A DNA stretch of 64,000 nucleotides, from positions 9,727,245-9,791,244 of the forward strand of contig NC_051119.1 in the NCBI RefSeq assembly GCF_014839805.1. The letters run 5' to 3'. Below, piece by piece: positions 36,401-44,890 of the stretch. Source of the stretch: Manduca sexta. Taxonomy: Eukaryota; Arthropoda; Insecta; Lepidoptera; Sphingidae. Each line of letters starts with the position of its first letter. The first letter of the stretch is position 1. The notes beneath the pieces were generated by a model that was given only the letters and a program-made list of their open reading frames with translations, ran no database searches and was not told where the DNA came from. The translations under genes were made by a program, and so were the position numbers.

Positions 36401-39400
36401 ATAATACCATACATAAAACCATTACACTTTTAATTCAAGTCTTTATATTCACGATTGATATCTAAAGCGCAGTAAATCCTTTAATCGATTTCGCCAACAT
36501 TACGTTATCATGACTGATGTGATGACGAAGTCTCGCACGAGTTTACAAACATTCAGGCCTTGATTATGCACGCATAATACACGTAATAGTTTAGCTAATG
36601 ATTACACAAGAAATCCCCACAATAAAGCTATGGAATAGCTAATTTTCAGAGCGATTTCTTCGCAACAATTAGGGCCTATTTCACACGTTTCAAGTAAATT
36701 TTGACACTTAATGCGTACAGCTAATGTAGGTAGCTCTTATTTTATTAACATTTTAGAGCATAGATTAGCGTGACTTGTATTTGATCAGCTTATACATTTG
36801 TGATGAGTCGCATTTACTCATAAGTTGTGGAACACACCCGTTAAGCATCAAATGTCAGTTAAGAACTGTTATTCAAAGAGATAAAATTTATTCGAAGGTA
36901 AAGCAAGTACGGTACTGAAGAATTGAAAATTACAAAATTATAAATAAAGTTATTCACTTGCCCTACATGTTATTTCAGTCAGGTTATAATTTATTACACG
37001 AATAAATTCTATCTATTTAATCAGCTCTTAGTTGTTTGTATAAACTATCTAATATTAAAATCGCCTCTTACATCTTCATATATCTTCGTCAAGGGTTACT
37101 TTCTTGTCTATAAAAGACCAAGCTCTTCTTACATCTTCATATATCTTCGTCAAGGGTTACTTTATTGTCTATAAAAGACCAAGCTCTTCTTACATCTTTA
37201 TCAATGTTTACTTTCTTGCTTTATGTGATTGTTCATGTATGCCTCCTCGTTGTGGTACCCACATCAGGCTAGGCACTGGCTGGTGAAACTCGGCAAGGGT
37301 AAGGGAAGCACCAGCCAGTACCTAGCGCGACGTAGATAATCAGCGATGACTCCTGCGCTGTCCATTTCCCAACGTTGTACATTTAAGCCTATTATTACTG
37401 TTATATTTTATTACTTGTCCGGTAGTTACACTGACTACAATGTTCTTCAAACCGGAACTCAACAGTGCTTACACACTGCTGCTTGGCGGCAGAAGACATT
37501 ACGGTGGTACATACCCAAGCGGACTCTCACATATGAGATACCTATCACCAGTTATAATGTAACAAGTACTGGTTGTCCTTATTATAAATAAATAAATTTC
37601 CCCTCGATATTCATGCACAGTGCAAATGTGCCACTCCTTACAAATATCAGTGCTGCTTGCTTGAAAAACGCCGATCACCGCCTTATGGCGATAAAATATT
37701 AGTATTCAACATACAAGTCAAGTCGGCTACATACTCTGTGTGAACGCGACTTTATTCACAATTTTTTTTTATGCGAACACGGCATAGTTACCCCACTCCA
37801 TCCATCTGAAGGTACGTGGAGTGGGGTCCTATCCATATATCTGGATATACACAGGCTGAATGATGAACGTGACACACTTACGTGGGCCGCTATGGTGGGT
37901 TTTACCTTGTGTACGGTGTTAGCTATATAAAATACTAGCTTTTGCTCGCGGCTTCGCCCGCGTGAAGGAGTTTTCCGGGATAAAAGTCCCACTATATATT
38001 TTCCCGGGATAGTAGCCTATAACCTTTCCAGGGTCTTATATTATCTCCATACCAAATTTCGTTTTGTTATACCAGATTTTATGTCACGTCCCGTTCCCGT
38101 GGGAACGGGACGTGACATATTGACATATTGACATTGACATATTGACATATTGACATATTGGGTCTTATATTATCTCCATACCAAATTTCGTTTTGTTATA
38201 CCCGATTTTATGTCACGTCCCGTTCCCGTGGGAACGGGATAAAAAGTATCCTATGTCCGTCTCCTGGTTCTAAGCTACCTCTCCACCAATTTTCAGCCAA
38301 ATCGGTTCATCCGTTCTTGAGTTATAAATAGTGCAACTAACACCACTTTCTTTTATATATATATATACATAGATATCCTAGCACCAGTAATGTATGAAAA
38401 AATATTTCTGATTTTATACAAAATAAAAATAACATAAATATAAAATAAATAAGTTTTAAACTTTACATTTACGTATAAATTATGCAGTGTTTTTGACGCT
38501 CTATTTTGTCATCTCGCTATTGAAATGTAAAGGCATTTTTCCGTCGATACAAACTGCGATCGAGTTAGCAGCGACTGCCAATTTCCGGCAAATATCAAGT
38601 TATAAACGCTTCAATTTAAATAATATGAAACAACTTCGCGTGAATAAAATACAAAAATTATAGTTAACTAGCAGTGCCCGCGACTACGTTCGTGTAGAAA
38701 TCAGTGTGTCACAAACTTTTCCCGGCATAAATGCCGACCCTGGAGATATTTCACAACCACGCGACCTCTTCAACAGTAATCGGTATATTTCACCCAATTT
38801 ACATAAAACCGGAATGTATTAACTTAAACCTTCCTCAAGAATTACACTATCTTAGTAAAAACCGTACAAAAATCCGTTCAGTAGATTTTAAGGAAATCAT
38901 ACATGGTTGCGCCTCTGCATACCCCTTCCGAGATAAATTCGTGATGTGTATCTGTCTGATTTGTTGATTCTTAGGATCGAACCAGAAATACCGATTGGGA
39001 TCGCTTATCGGCCGTGAGGAACACAGAGTGAGCGAACAAAAAATCACAGTGCGGTTAAGGGTCGGTTCCCACGCTACAGTGGGGATTATTATACCTGGCG
39101 AAGCCAAGGAACAGATGTGTACAGAATACGTTAACAATTGACGTACAACAGCTGCAAATAATGTGAAATAGACCGCAATCATGTTATAAAAAGCTAAAAG
39201 TATAAAAAGTGTCCTAAGTGCATAGGAGTGGAATAAAATTCTTTCAATGGAACATCTGCGTCGATAAAAAAAAATTTTACTCTCAATCAACGTTCATCAG
39301 TGACATATGTCCAACTAGAGCAACCTTTTTGCGGTATAAGTTTCGTCCCATGATGTGATAGATTTTTTTTAAATTAAATAAATGATGGCTCTTTTCCTAC

Positions 39401-42400
39401 GTAAATTCCGACTCACGGGATTTTTTACAACCACGTGACGTCTTCAACAGTAATCGTTATATTTCACTAAATTTACATAACACCGTAATGTACTATTAAC
39501 CTAAACCTTCTTCAAGAATATCACTATCTTTTAGTAAAAACCGTACAAAAATTCGTTCAATAGTTTTTGAGAAAATGGATCACATACAAACAAACAGCTT
39601 GTGGGAACTTTGTTGTATAATATGCATAGATTATACAGACGAATATCCACGAACACTGGTAATAATTTTCTATTGACCAAAATATTTTTTTTATTTTTTT
39701 GTAGTCATAAAAAATAGACATAAAACCCAACATTTAATAAATAGCACGAGTAAAAAATCACCATTTATTCAATTTATGGCACACAACTTTCAATTAGCAA
39801 GACGTCATTACTCAATAAACGCAACAATCGAATGGACAATTTGTATGCAATCTTTCATTTACACGCTTCAACATTTTACCCTTCCTTGGAAATCCTACTT
39901 CGGAAATCGCCAGGACACGGAATAAACTCGTTAATTTAGGTATAAGAAGTAGTCTCAATTAGCTGTGTTTATTTCTTTATGTATTTTTTTTTTGCTAATG
40001 CCACAATGAGATTGGCATAATCTGTAATTCAACCCTTTATAAATAAATAAAGAGAAATAAAATCCATGGAACTTGGGAGATATCGGCCGCAATGTTGGGA
40101 TGAAGGAAAAATACATATAGATCGCCGTGGGTACCCGATACTCACTACATAAGATTAACTAATGTGACGTCAAACTTTCCTAATTCATATTAGTTTTACA
40201 ACGAAGTTTAGACTATCTACTTCTAGAAAAAAGAAATCTAGACCTTATTCTCTATGCCACGAGTTATTTTGACAGAGTCTAACAAGCACGTCACGTTTAA
40301 TAAATTGGCATATAAAATACCATTCCACACTGATTTCACGAAAATAACACGGCCGGGTTACGAGTTCACACTATCAGAGAATAGGTTCTTAGATTTGTTC
40401 ACCCTATCTGAAATCATTTTAGACACGCTAAAGTCCTTCAAGCTTCAAATTCGCAGAAGTCGGCTTGTCATGACAGTTACAAGTTTCAAATTAAGATCCT
40501 TATTCTCCATGCCACACGTTACTTTGACAATACGTAACAAACAAGTCACGCAGCCTTCGATCAACATTGAGGAACAAAGCGCGTCGCGTTTAATACAGTA
40601 GAAAATGGCATACATAATACCATTCCACGCTGATTTCACGAAGATATCACGGCCGTGTTACGAGCTTACACTGTCATAGTGAATAAGTCCCTAGTGTGAA
40701 ATAACTTCTGCGAGTTTTTGGAAATCTAAACCCCAATTCATGAGCAATGGCACCAGTCCATTTGTAAATAGGCCGTATAGGCCGCGGCCTATGGGCGGCA
40801 GATTTTAGAGGACGGTCACTCGATTTAATTAATCATTCGTTTATTTAACTGTAATGCCTTCCATAATACAGACATATGGAAAACTATTAAGTATTTTAGA
40901 AACCTACATACGTACATAAACCCACCTACATCGGGCGGCGGAAATAAAATGGCCTACACTCATAAAAAATATAAATCCGGCACTGAATGACACGCTGGTA
41001 TCACTAGCGATGGGTACTCATTCTGTTAGGTCCAGACGTTCCTTGCCACGGACGCATTGTTAGCAACTCTAAAGTTATATGATATTCAAGTTTAACGCTC
41101 GTTCCGGTCAGCGAGCCTACATCCAGTCAAATGGCAAAGTCTGGCGACGAACAACGGTTGCGTCATCTCTTGTTGGATTACAGTAACGATACAACACATT
41201 AACAAGAACCTTAGATTCATGTTTCAATAAATACCGGAATATCTGGAATCTGGACATATTGCACCCTTAGAACGAAAGTGACCTAACGCAAAATGTATAT
41301 ATTTTCTGATGTTAAAAAATACGACCATTCAATGCATTCTTTATGACCCTATGAAGAGAAAAAGACAAAATTATAGAATTGAAACATATTCTCAATTTCG
41401 ACGACCACCTAATTAATTGCCTTCTATATTGTTTCCAAATCTTTTTTATTCGGTTCTCACAAATCCTCTTTTTTGAGTTAGATCACCTTTTTACACAAAG
41501 CCGGGTTTCATCCTCATGGACCAACCATTTATGGCTCTGAAACCGTCCCTTACGTCAAATAATAAACGTCAAAATATTTAATCAATAATTCACATATCAA
41601 TATGATTAACCGCCATTTTGAATAAACGATCCCAATCGCTTCCTTCGATCTATCTCAAAAATTTACCTACCTTTAGTTATTTAAATTAGTTTAATCTTGG
41701 ATATTCTGAAAATCTTGAAAAAAAATATATATTGAGATCGTTTATTGAAAATCAGTGTACATACATACTTAAATAAATACGTCAATCACAAAACATCATT
41801 TTTAATTATTACAAACTTATGTTACTTACTGTGGCAGTACAAATGTGATGAACTTATCCAATTCTGCTTCATGCTCTATGAATATGTGCAGTTTCCTCGT
41901 GTGTTTCCTGAATATCCGCGCGAGGAACATGTTTCTTTCCATGCTGCCCGTTATCAGCTTCAAAGTTTCCCTAAAAATAATAAACAATTAATTTTGGAGT
42001 TGAAAGAATGCGATGACATGGTTTTTTTAACACCGGGATAAATTTGTAGGGCTTTTACCAATTTTGGTTATTCTAGTAGGCATCATGATTAATAGACGTA
42101 CCAAAGAAAGAAAAAAGACACGATACTTGAATTTTATTTTAAATCTTATACGTGGAAAGATTTTAATTGGATTGCTTGTTGAAGATAGTAAAAATCTCTG
42201 TCTAGATAAAAGCGTTCCTTTACTAGCTATATAACACGACATAAGTGACGTGTAGGCGGCAAAGTCAGTTACTGCACGTCATAATCCTTAGATCTTTACT
42301 TACAAACCGCTACAATTTTTTTTTTCACTGACTCACGTCTTATTTTGGAGCATGTAGGAGGATGGCTTTCATACTTCGCGAAGGTAATTTAATTATGTGA

Positions 42401-42862
42401 TGCAGAGAAACTATCATTTTGTTTAGTATTAAATCCAATCATAATTATGCAAAAGAAAAATTTCGCAAAACGAAATGTGACTATGTATTCAAAGCAACTA
42501 CTGATAGCCCAAAGACACTATTTCAAATGAATGAATAATTTTTATGTGAAAATTTTCGACGTATAACTGCGGTTATTACTTGCTGAATATATAAAATTAC
42601 GACCTACCTAAACCTGGATTGAAACTAAAATGTAAATGTATTATGTATACATACATTTTTATCCCGCAAAAGGTTAACAATGGATTTTTTCCGGAAAAAA
42701 CTTAATACCGGAAAATAACACTTACTTCCTTCCTTCATAGAGCAACACAGCACTGCGCCAGTGGTGGCATGTCGACATCGCTGCCAGTGCATCCTCCGTG
42801 CTCAGGTGGTCCAGAACACACCTCAGTGGAAGAAGTGGCAGGCTACCCCAGCCCAACGACAT
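24352..42862 (-). CDS. FBXO33: F-box protein, FBXO33 family (whole coding span, 11 coding exons)
   Basis: Eleven minus-strand exons join in one frame with GT-AG borders: 42862-42726, 41970-41830, 33715-33626, 31911-31806, 30304-30191, 29277-29098, 28223-28128, 26622-26488, 25561-25486, 25092-24905 and 24492-24352 (TAA). The product is about 467 residues. An F-box lies at residues 8-40 (LPLLPLRCVLDHL...STCHHW) right after the ATG, followed by a leucine-rich-like region. Near residues 335-385 is the signature WQCMHLQRLVIHGYWVW...RLR, which matches the FBXO33 C-terminal core as I know it from vertebrate proteins. F-box proteins bring substrates to SKP1-CUL1 ubiquitin ligases; vertebrate FBXO33 is reported to target YB-1. 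It is shorter than human FBXO33 because the N-terminal extension is absent. The start is supported by an acceptor (cag) directly before the ATG and an in-frame TAG in the putative upstream exon. It is transcribed divergently from ANO8. Confidence 0.93.
24905..25092 (-). CDS. FBXO33: FBXO33 coding exon 10
   Basis: The acceptor is cgttgcag and the donor gtgagttc. It is 188 bases. It starts GYWVWQYDLLGFVRLRKGLT and continues QLEVSAVY, aligning with the conserved GYxVW...RLR...LEV block of FBXO33. It is GC-rich. Confidence 0.93.
25486..25561 (-). CDS. FBXO33: FBXO33 coding exon 9
   Basis: It encodes QDTYNVNPFILLCWQCMHLQ then RLVIH, a core signature of the FBXO33 family (NPxxLLxWxCxxLxxLxIHG). 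The donor is gtaat after an interrupted glycine codon. The acceptor reads gcagcag, a NAGNAG tandem site, so the first Q may be optional. Confidence 0.93.
26275..26402 (-). mobile_element. LINE 3' end, RTE-like (short)
   Basis: The minus-strand reading includes ADDIRKVAGGLWMRRAEDRA then TWRGLEEAYVQQWPVVG and a stop. It is the same family as 28283-28525, heavily truncated, in FBXO33 intron 9. Confidence 0.75.
26488..26622 (-). CDS. FBXO33: FBXO33 coding exon 8
   Basis: The acceptor is cttgtgtag and the donor gtgcgtac. It is 135 bases, 45 codons: IYTALLGHVARRYPVSLREL, then VWADAPYDSADEG, ending VRDLIE. It is very GC-rich at third positions, unlike exons 2 and 3. Confidence 0.92.
26974..27652. 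mobile_element. TIR MITE, family F, interrupted by a SINE
   Basis: The ends are inverted copies: taaggggccgttcaagtatt on the left, aatacttgaacggcccctaa on the right, both continuing into acgtaacgcaattt. Removing the nested SINE leaves about 340 bases, close to the empty relative at 33056. It is in FBXO33 intron 8 and contains a poly-C tract at about 27596-27615. Confidence 0.88.
27151..27480 (+). mobile_element. tRNA-derived SINE, family C, nested in a MITE
   Basis: Complete copy from aagcggcgatagcctagttg to the (att)n tail. It is flanked by the 8-base target duplication actggaaa (27143-27150 and 27481-27488), inside the MITE at 26974-27652. Confidence 0.9.
27857..28036 (+). repeat. Tandem repeat, 37-base unit, about five copies
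   Basis: The unit contains aaataaatatagaaagtcca and aaggcgtaaattt. The copies look identical. It ends 91 bases from FBXO33 exon 7, inside intron 8, so it lies close upstream of nothing essential but near the exon 7 donor side. Confidence 0.95.
28128..28223 (-). CDS. FBXO33: FBXO33 coding exon 7
   Basis: The acceptor is cgttacag and the donor gtaagtatc. It is 96 bases, 32 codons: IAMPFRKFNDVIENVLVEGL then PLTSIKVMFCKS, a leucine-rich-repeat-like turn. Confidence 0.9.
28283..28525 (-). mobile_element. LINE 3' end, RTE-like (ORF2 C terminus and tail)
   Basis: On the minus strand it reads in part LEWRPRLGKRSLGCPLARWR then LWRTLGEAYVQQWTATG and a stop, followed by an (atg)n tail. This is the characteristic end of lepidopteran RTE-type endonuclease-reverse transcriptases. 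It is 5'-truncated and inactive, in FBXO33 intron 7. Confidence 0.78.
28615..28888 (+). mobile_element. Retroelement tail, family A
   Basis: It starts actagcttttgctcgcgact and ends tatgtatagatt. It lies in FBXO33 intron 7, with an internal duplication of the cgggata...agtagcttata segment. Confidence 0.75.
29098..29277 (-). CDS. FBXO33: FBXO33 coding exon 6
   Basis: The acceptor is ttccag and the donor gtgagtgg. It is 180 bases, 60 codons, phase 0. It encodes HIIVDYERIDTSTLETLSRL, then NNFRQLSLNIVY, and ends RELDVAVNI. The open frame continues past the donor to a stop, but the splice to the next exon is needed for the family match. Confidence 0.92.
29305..29470 (+). repeat. Dispersed repeat, family D (part)
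   Basis: It carries ttgtagccagtgtaactact and ggaataccaaacaatacttt. It begins 28 bases upstream (on the minus strand) of FBXO33 exon 6. Confidence 0.72.
29825..30118. repeat. Dispersed repeat, family K
   Basis: It contains tctcccggcttagctactac, a purine-rich tggggggagaaggaa stretch and ggtaaacacacttaactgtg. It lies in FBXO33 intron 6, ending about 70 bases from exon 5. Minus-strand open frames here are incidental. Confidence 0.6.
30191..30304 (-). CDS. FBXO33: FBXO33 coding exon 5
   Basis: The acceptor is tttttccag and the donor gtacgtgt. It is 114 bases, phase 0 at both ends, 38 codons running HKQIEYYSRPLSF to IGIMAFSALK. Confidence 0.88.
30872..31008 (+). repeat. Near-identical 130-base dispersed repeat (copy 1)
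   Basis: It begins taaatcctttaatcgatttc and ends gtttagctaat, practically identical to 36471-36608. No inverted ends, tail or open frame. It lies in FBXO33 intron 5. Confidence 0.9.
31500..31775 (+). repeat. Dispersed repeat, family D
   Basis: It contains gacattgtagccagtgtaac, the phrase gaataccaaacaatact, and the end cttaccatcaggcgaacgg. The same phrases recur near 4240-4490, 7825-8000, 29305-29470, 37420-37560 and 49565-49835. This is a frequent lepidopteran SINE-like repeat. It overlaps two plus-strand chance frames. Confidence 0.75.
31806..31911 (-). CDS. FBXO33: FBXO33 coding exon 4
   Basis: The acceptor is tgttccag and the donor gtgagtac. It is 106 bases and encodes ILTETLVFKHANTLKKLAYL followed by GCELDTGKNDHDRYT, a leucine-rich-repeat-like segment. 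It ends in phase 0. Confidence 0.88.
33056..33331. mobile_element. TIR MITE, family F, uninterrupted
   Basis: It shows ttaggagccgttcaagtata on the left and atactagaacgacccctaa on the right, with the same interior (taccggaaagtcgctaaaat) that the other copy has around its SINE. It lies in FBXO33 intron 4. Confidence 0.85.
33371..33576. mobile_element. piggyBac-type MITE, single form
   Basis: It is flanked by TTAA on both sides (33367-33370 and 33577-33580). The ends are inverted: ggcgatacctcaaggtccat and atggaccttgaggtattgcc. It is 206 bases and non-coding. TTAA duplication and short inverted ends are typical of piggyBac-mobilised elements. Confidence 0.85.
33626..33715 (-). CDS. FBXO33: FBXO33 coding exon 3
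   Basis: The acceptor is tttttccag and the donor gtaact. It is 90 bases, phase 2 at both ends, and encodes FFDSVKLSEIIFIGPSYVRS and so on to VVKLKR. It is separated from exon 2 by an 8.1 kb repeat-filled intron. The phase match on both sides and the leucine/isoleucine-rich pattern support it. Confidence 0.85.
33820..34119 (+). mobile_element. Non-autonomous Helitron
   Basis: It begins TC (tcactacatagtataaaaca) after an A and ends CTAG before a T, the Helitron A|T insertion pattern. A GC-rich stem (cccgtgtgaagccggggcgg) precedes the end. An older end-like copy (cccgtgcgaagcc...gccgctatg) sits about 90 bases inside. No coding capacity. Confidence 0.85.
34603..34656. repeat. Perfect hairpin, 25-base arms
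   Basis: acaatcttcccaatatacgc and on to tatat is exactly mirrored after a 4-base loop (ttat). It lies in FBXO33 intron 3. Confidence 0.92.
35155..35395 (-). mobile_element. Retroelement tail, family M
   Basis: Reverse copy: ataaaactaagtccccaaaa, tctactgaacggatttttgt, then cacgggaaaaactttgtgac. It is directly followed by a family A copy in the same orientation. Confidence 0.62.
35397..35602 (-). mobile_element. Retroelement tail, family A
   Basis: Reverse-oriented copy in FBXO33 intron 3, running from aaaacaaagacccaac to cgaagccgcaagcaaaagct. A plus-strand 101-codon open frame over it is incidental. Confidence 0.7.
36007..36268 (+). mobile_element. tRNA-derived SINE, family B, full-length
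   Basis: The tRNA-like head has a box A-like stretch (ggtggcgtagttactag) and a box B (gggttcgaatcccgggtcgg), followed by a SINE body (cagtatcagcccggagtctg) and the tail cttcggggataaatgcg. It lies in FBXO33 intron 3. Confidence 0.85.
36471..36608 (+). repeat. Near-identical 130-base dispersed repeat (copy 2)
   Basis: Same orientation and sequence as 30872-31008. It lies in FBXO33 intron 3. Flanks differ on both sides. Confidence 0.9.
37075..37200 (+). repeat. Tandem duplication, about 61-base unit
   Basis: ttacatcttcatatatcttc through agaccaagctcttc occurs twice with one change (tttcttg versus tttattg), followed by a partial third copy. It lies in FBXO33 intron 3. Confidence 0.9.
37420..37562 (-). 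repeat. Dispersed repeat, family D (part)
   Basis: Reverse partial copy: gttacactgactacaatgtt, then cacactgctgcttggcggca. It lies in FBXO33 intron 3. Confidence 0.7.
37934..38375 (+). mobile_element. Chimeric retroelement tail with repeated palindrome
   Basis: It starts as family A (actagcttttgctcgcggct) and switches after ctccataccaaatttc into a different tail (gttatacccgattttatgtc). The joined segment occurs twice, at about 38030-38117 and 38160-38240. The end is a caccactttcttttatatat tail. Confidence 0.7.
38675..38905 (+). mobile_element. Retroelement tail, family M
   Basis: It starts gcagtgcccgcgactacgtt and carries cacgcgacctcttcaacagt and gtaaaaaccgtacaaaaatc. Relatives are at 39410-39620 (plus) and 35155-35395 (minus). 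They lie in FBXO33 intron 3. Confidence 0.65.
39410..39630 (+). mobile_element. Retroelement tail, family M
   Basis: It carries caaccacgtgacgtcttcaa, ctttttagtaaaaaccgtac-like sequence and the end aactttgttgtataatatgc. It lies 500 bases from the 38.7 kb copy. Confidence 0.65.
40245..40690. repeat. Diverged direct repeat pair, family J
   Basis: Two units, about 40245-40390 and 40490-40690, share attctctatgccac-type starts, ataccattccac-type middles and gatttcacgaa...cacggccg. A reversed relative is at 15590-15745. It lies in FBXO33 intron 3. Confidence 0.7.
41566..41755. repeat. Fold-back MITE, family H (partial)
   Basis: It contains gaataaacgatcccaatcgc followed by ttcgatctatctcaaaaatt and ends gagatcgtttattgaaaatc. 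The central part is reduced. It lies in FBXO33 intron 3, about 75 bases from exon 2. Confidence 0.6.
41830..41970 (-). CDS. FBXO33: FBXO33 coding exon 2
   Basis: The acceptor is tttttag and the donor gtaagtaac. It encodes residues 46-93, starting KETLKLITGSMERN and ending FITFVLPQ, and follows the F-box without a phase break. The exon is 141 bases with a split codon at both ends. It is clearly more AT-rich than the 3' exons. Confidence 0.9.
42726..42862 (-). CDS. FBXO33: FBXO33 coding exon 1 (start codon, F-box)
   Basis: The acceptor cag is directly followed by ATG at 42862. The exon encodes residues 1-45 plus two bases of the next codon, beginning MSLGWGSLPLLPLRC and ending LLYEGRK across the splice. 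It holds the whole F-box: LPLLPLRCVLDHL, then DALAAMSTCHHWR. The donor is gtaagtg. The exact 3' border is uncertain by about 2 bases; 137 bases is the length that keeps frame with the next exon. Confidence 0.9.
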
Positions 42863-43251
42863 CTGTATGATAGAAAAAAAAATCAAATATGTCTAAAAAT
42901 GCATGATTTTTTTTTATTGTGTTACTACATGAAAAACGTTTGATTACATTAATTTTTATATTAAAACTGTTTTTTCTTATGAAAAAAAAATTAATTTGAA
43001 AAGAAATTGTTTTTAAATCTTTTCGTCCACTGTCAATAAGCGTCCCAATCAAAGTGATGGATAGGCTTTTTTCTATACTCAGTCTAGCAACGATAATAGA
43101 GTATACTATGTATATACATATTATTTCGATAAGCCTTGTTTCAGCGAAGTCAAAGCTGTCGATTCTACAAATGCTTATCAAGTTCGTAGAATGTGTCGCG
43201 TGCGGAAGCCGCTCAACAACCGCAAAACCAATAGACTATGACTTATATTAA

Positions 43252-43608
43252 GGTGGTAGCTCAAGGTCCATTTTCATACATTTTGTTTCGGCTTTAATCT
43301 GGGTAACTAAACAAGTATTGGCAAGTAAAGAATTTAAATTCACGTCTAGTTAGTGATTAGTTCTCGCAGTTGAAAGAAAAATGTAAAAATAATTAATAAT
43401 CATGGATATTTCTGCCTTTAAAATTTCGTCACGAAATTTTAAAGGCCGAAATATCCATGATTATTAATTATTTTTACATTTTTCTTTAAACTGCGAGAAC
43501 TAATCACTAACTAGACGTGAATTTAAATTCTTTACTTGCCAATACTTGTTTAGTTACCCAGATTAAAGCCGAAACAAAATGTATGAAAATGGACCTTGAG
43601 CTACCACC
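43252..43608. mobile_element. piggyBac-type MITE, fold-back form (near-perfect palindrome)
   Basis: It is flanked by TTAA (43248-43251 and 43609-43612). Two 178-base arms mirror each other around position 43430 with only a few mismatches. Each arm equals the body of the copy at 33371 without its right end. It lies in FBXO33 intron 1, so the pre-mRNA would fold into a long hairpin. Confidence 0.9.
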
Positions 43609-43772
43609 TTAAACTAAATTTTATGTAAGGTATACATTAATTAAATCACGCCTTTTTCCCTTTTGAAAGGAACGCAGAGATGTTATAACGTCCACAATTC
43701 CCCAGCTATCTTAGGTCCCATTTAATAGGGGACAGAATTACACAAATTTAACCTATTATATTTGTACATACA

Positions 43773-44078
43773 TCACTACATAGTATAAAACAAAGTCGCT
43801 TTCTCTGTCCCTATGTCCCTTTGTATGCTTAAATCTTTAAAACTACGCAACCGATTTTGATGCGGTTTTTTTTTTAATAGATAGAGTGATTCAAGAGGAA
43901 GGTTATATGTATTATAACATCGATTAAATGGTGGATAAATACTGTTTATAATTTTGTTATGTTATACCCGTGCGAAGCCAGAGCGGGCCGCTATGTTTTT
44001 ACATACAACGTTCACAGTTTTTTTGTAGTGTATTTAGTATCAGCATTGCACCCGTGCGAAGCCGGGGCGGGTCGCTAG
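43773..44078 (+). mobile_element. Non-autonomous Helitron
   Basis: Same family as 33820: TC start after A, CTAG end before T, and doubled terminal stem. It lies in FBXO33 intron 1, 160 bases past the fold-back MITE. Confidence 0.85.
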
Positions 44079-44125
44079 TTATATATAAACATCAATATCA
44101 TTAAACAACATCAATATTATTATAT

Positions 44126-44828
44126 AACTAGCTTCCGCCCGCAGCTTCGACCGCGTGGATTTCGGACTTCAAAAATGGAGCCGGTCGCGAACGTTCGAGA
44201 ATGTTCGTTTTACGAAGCTACTCGCTAGGTGATTCGCTAGCCTCTAGGTGCCAAGCAAGCCGCCTGCCTGTGCGTTCGCAACCTTATATATATATACAAA
44301 AATAATCCTTATAGCATGATTCAGTATTCACGCGTGATGGCTTATTATTAGCGTATTTCATGTATAACATTGGTGTTTCTATACCGATTTCTATGATTAT
44401 TTTTTATGGAATATTTAATAATGTTAACTTTATTAATTAGGGATGACTGAGTGTTATAAACGTAAGAGTAGACAAATATAATGAGAAAGCTTCAAACTGC
44501 TAAGCTATCGGGAGTTACACGTGTTATTGTTAGTCATCCATAAAAGATAGACATATGCTGTCGTGGGATATTTTTTACATAATTTTAAGGAGAACATTTC
44601 CGTCATACATGATTTCTGTGTAGCTTTAACCATTAAGGCTGCACACACGACGGAAGCTTAAAAAATGGAGTAACTTCTCCCGTTTTCCCAACATTTCCCT
44701 TCACTGCTCTGCTCCTATTAATTGTAGCGTGATGAAAAATATACTATAACCAGCACAGGAGTATGAAAAATAATTGTACCAAGTTTCGTTAAAATCCGTC
44801 GAGTAGTTTTTGTTTCTATAACGGTTAT

Positions 44829-44869
<41 letters not shown>

Positions 44870-44890
44870 AATTTTACTAATTGCATTTTT
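44126..44890 (+). mobile_element. Composite retroelement tails with (caga)n
   Basis: It starts actagcttccgcccgcagct and continues into a tail with cactgctctgctcctattaa and aaaatccgtcgagtagtttt. It ends in a (caga)n microsatellite at about 44829-44867. It lies in FBXO33 intron 1 and is a single-unit relative of the array at 61447. Confidence 0.65.
44829..44867 (+). repeat. (CAGA)n microsatellite
   Basis: About nine to ten uninterrupted caga units at the 3' end of a retroelement tail. Confidence 0.95.

Larger units (their letters stand above)
33716..41829 (-). other. FBXO33 intron 3 (8.1 kb)
   Basis: The largest FBXO33 intron. It contains a Helitron, a hairpin, SINE B, retroelement tails A and M, the chimeric palindrome element, tandem duplications and family J. 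No exon-like segment with matching phase was found in it. Confidence 0.75.
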
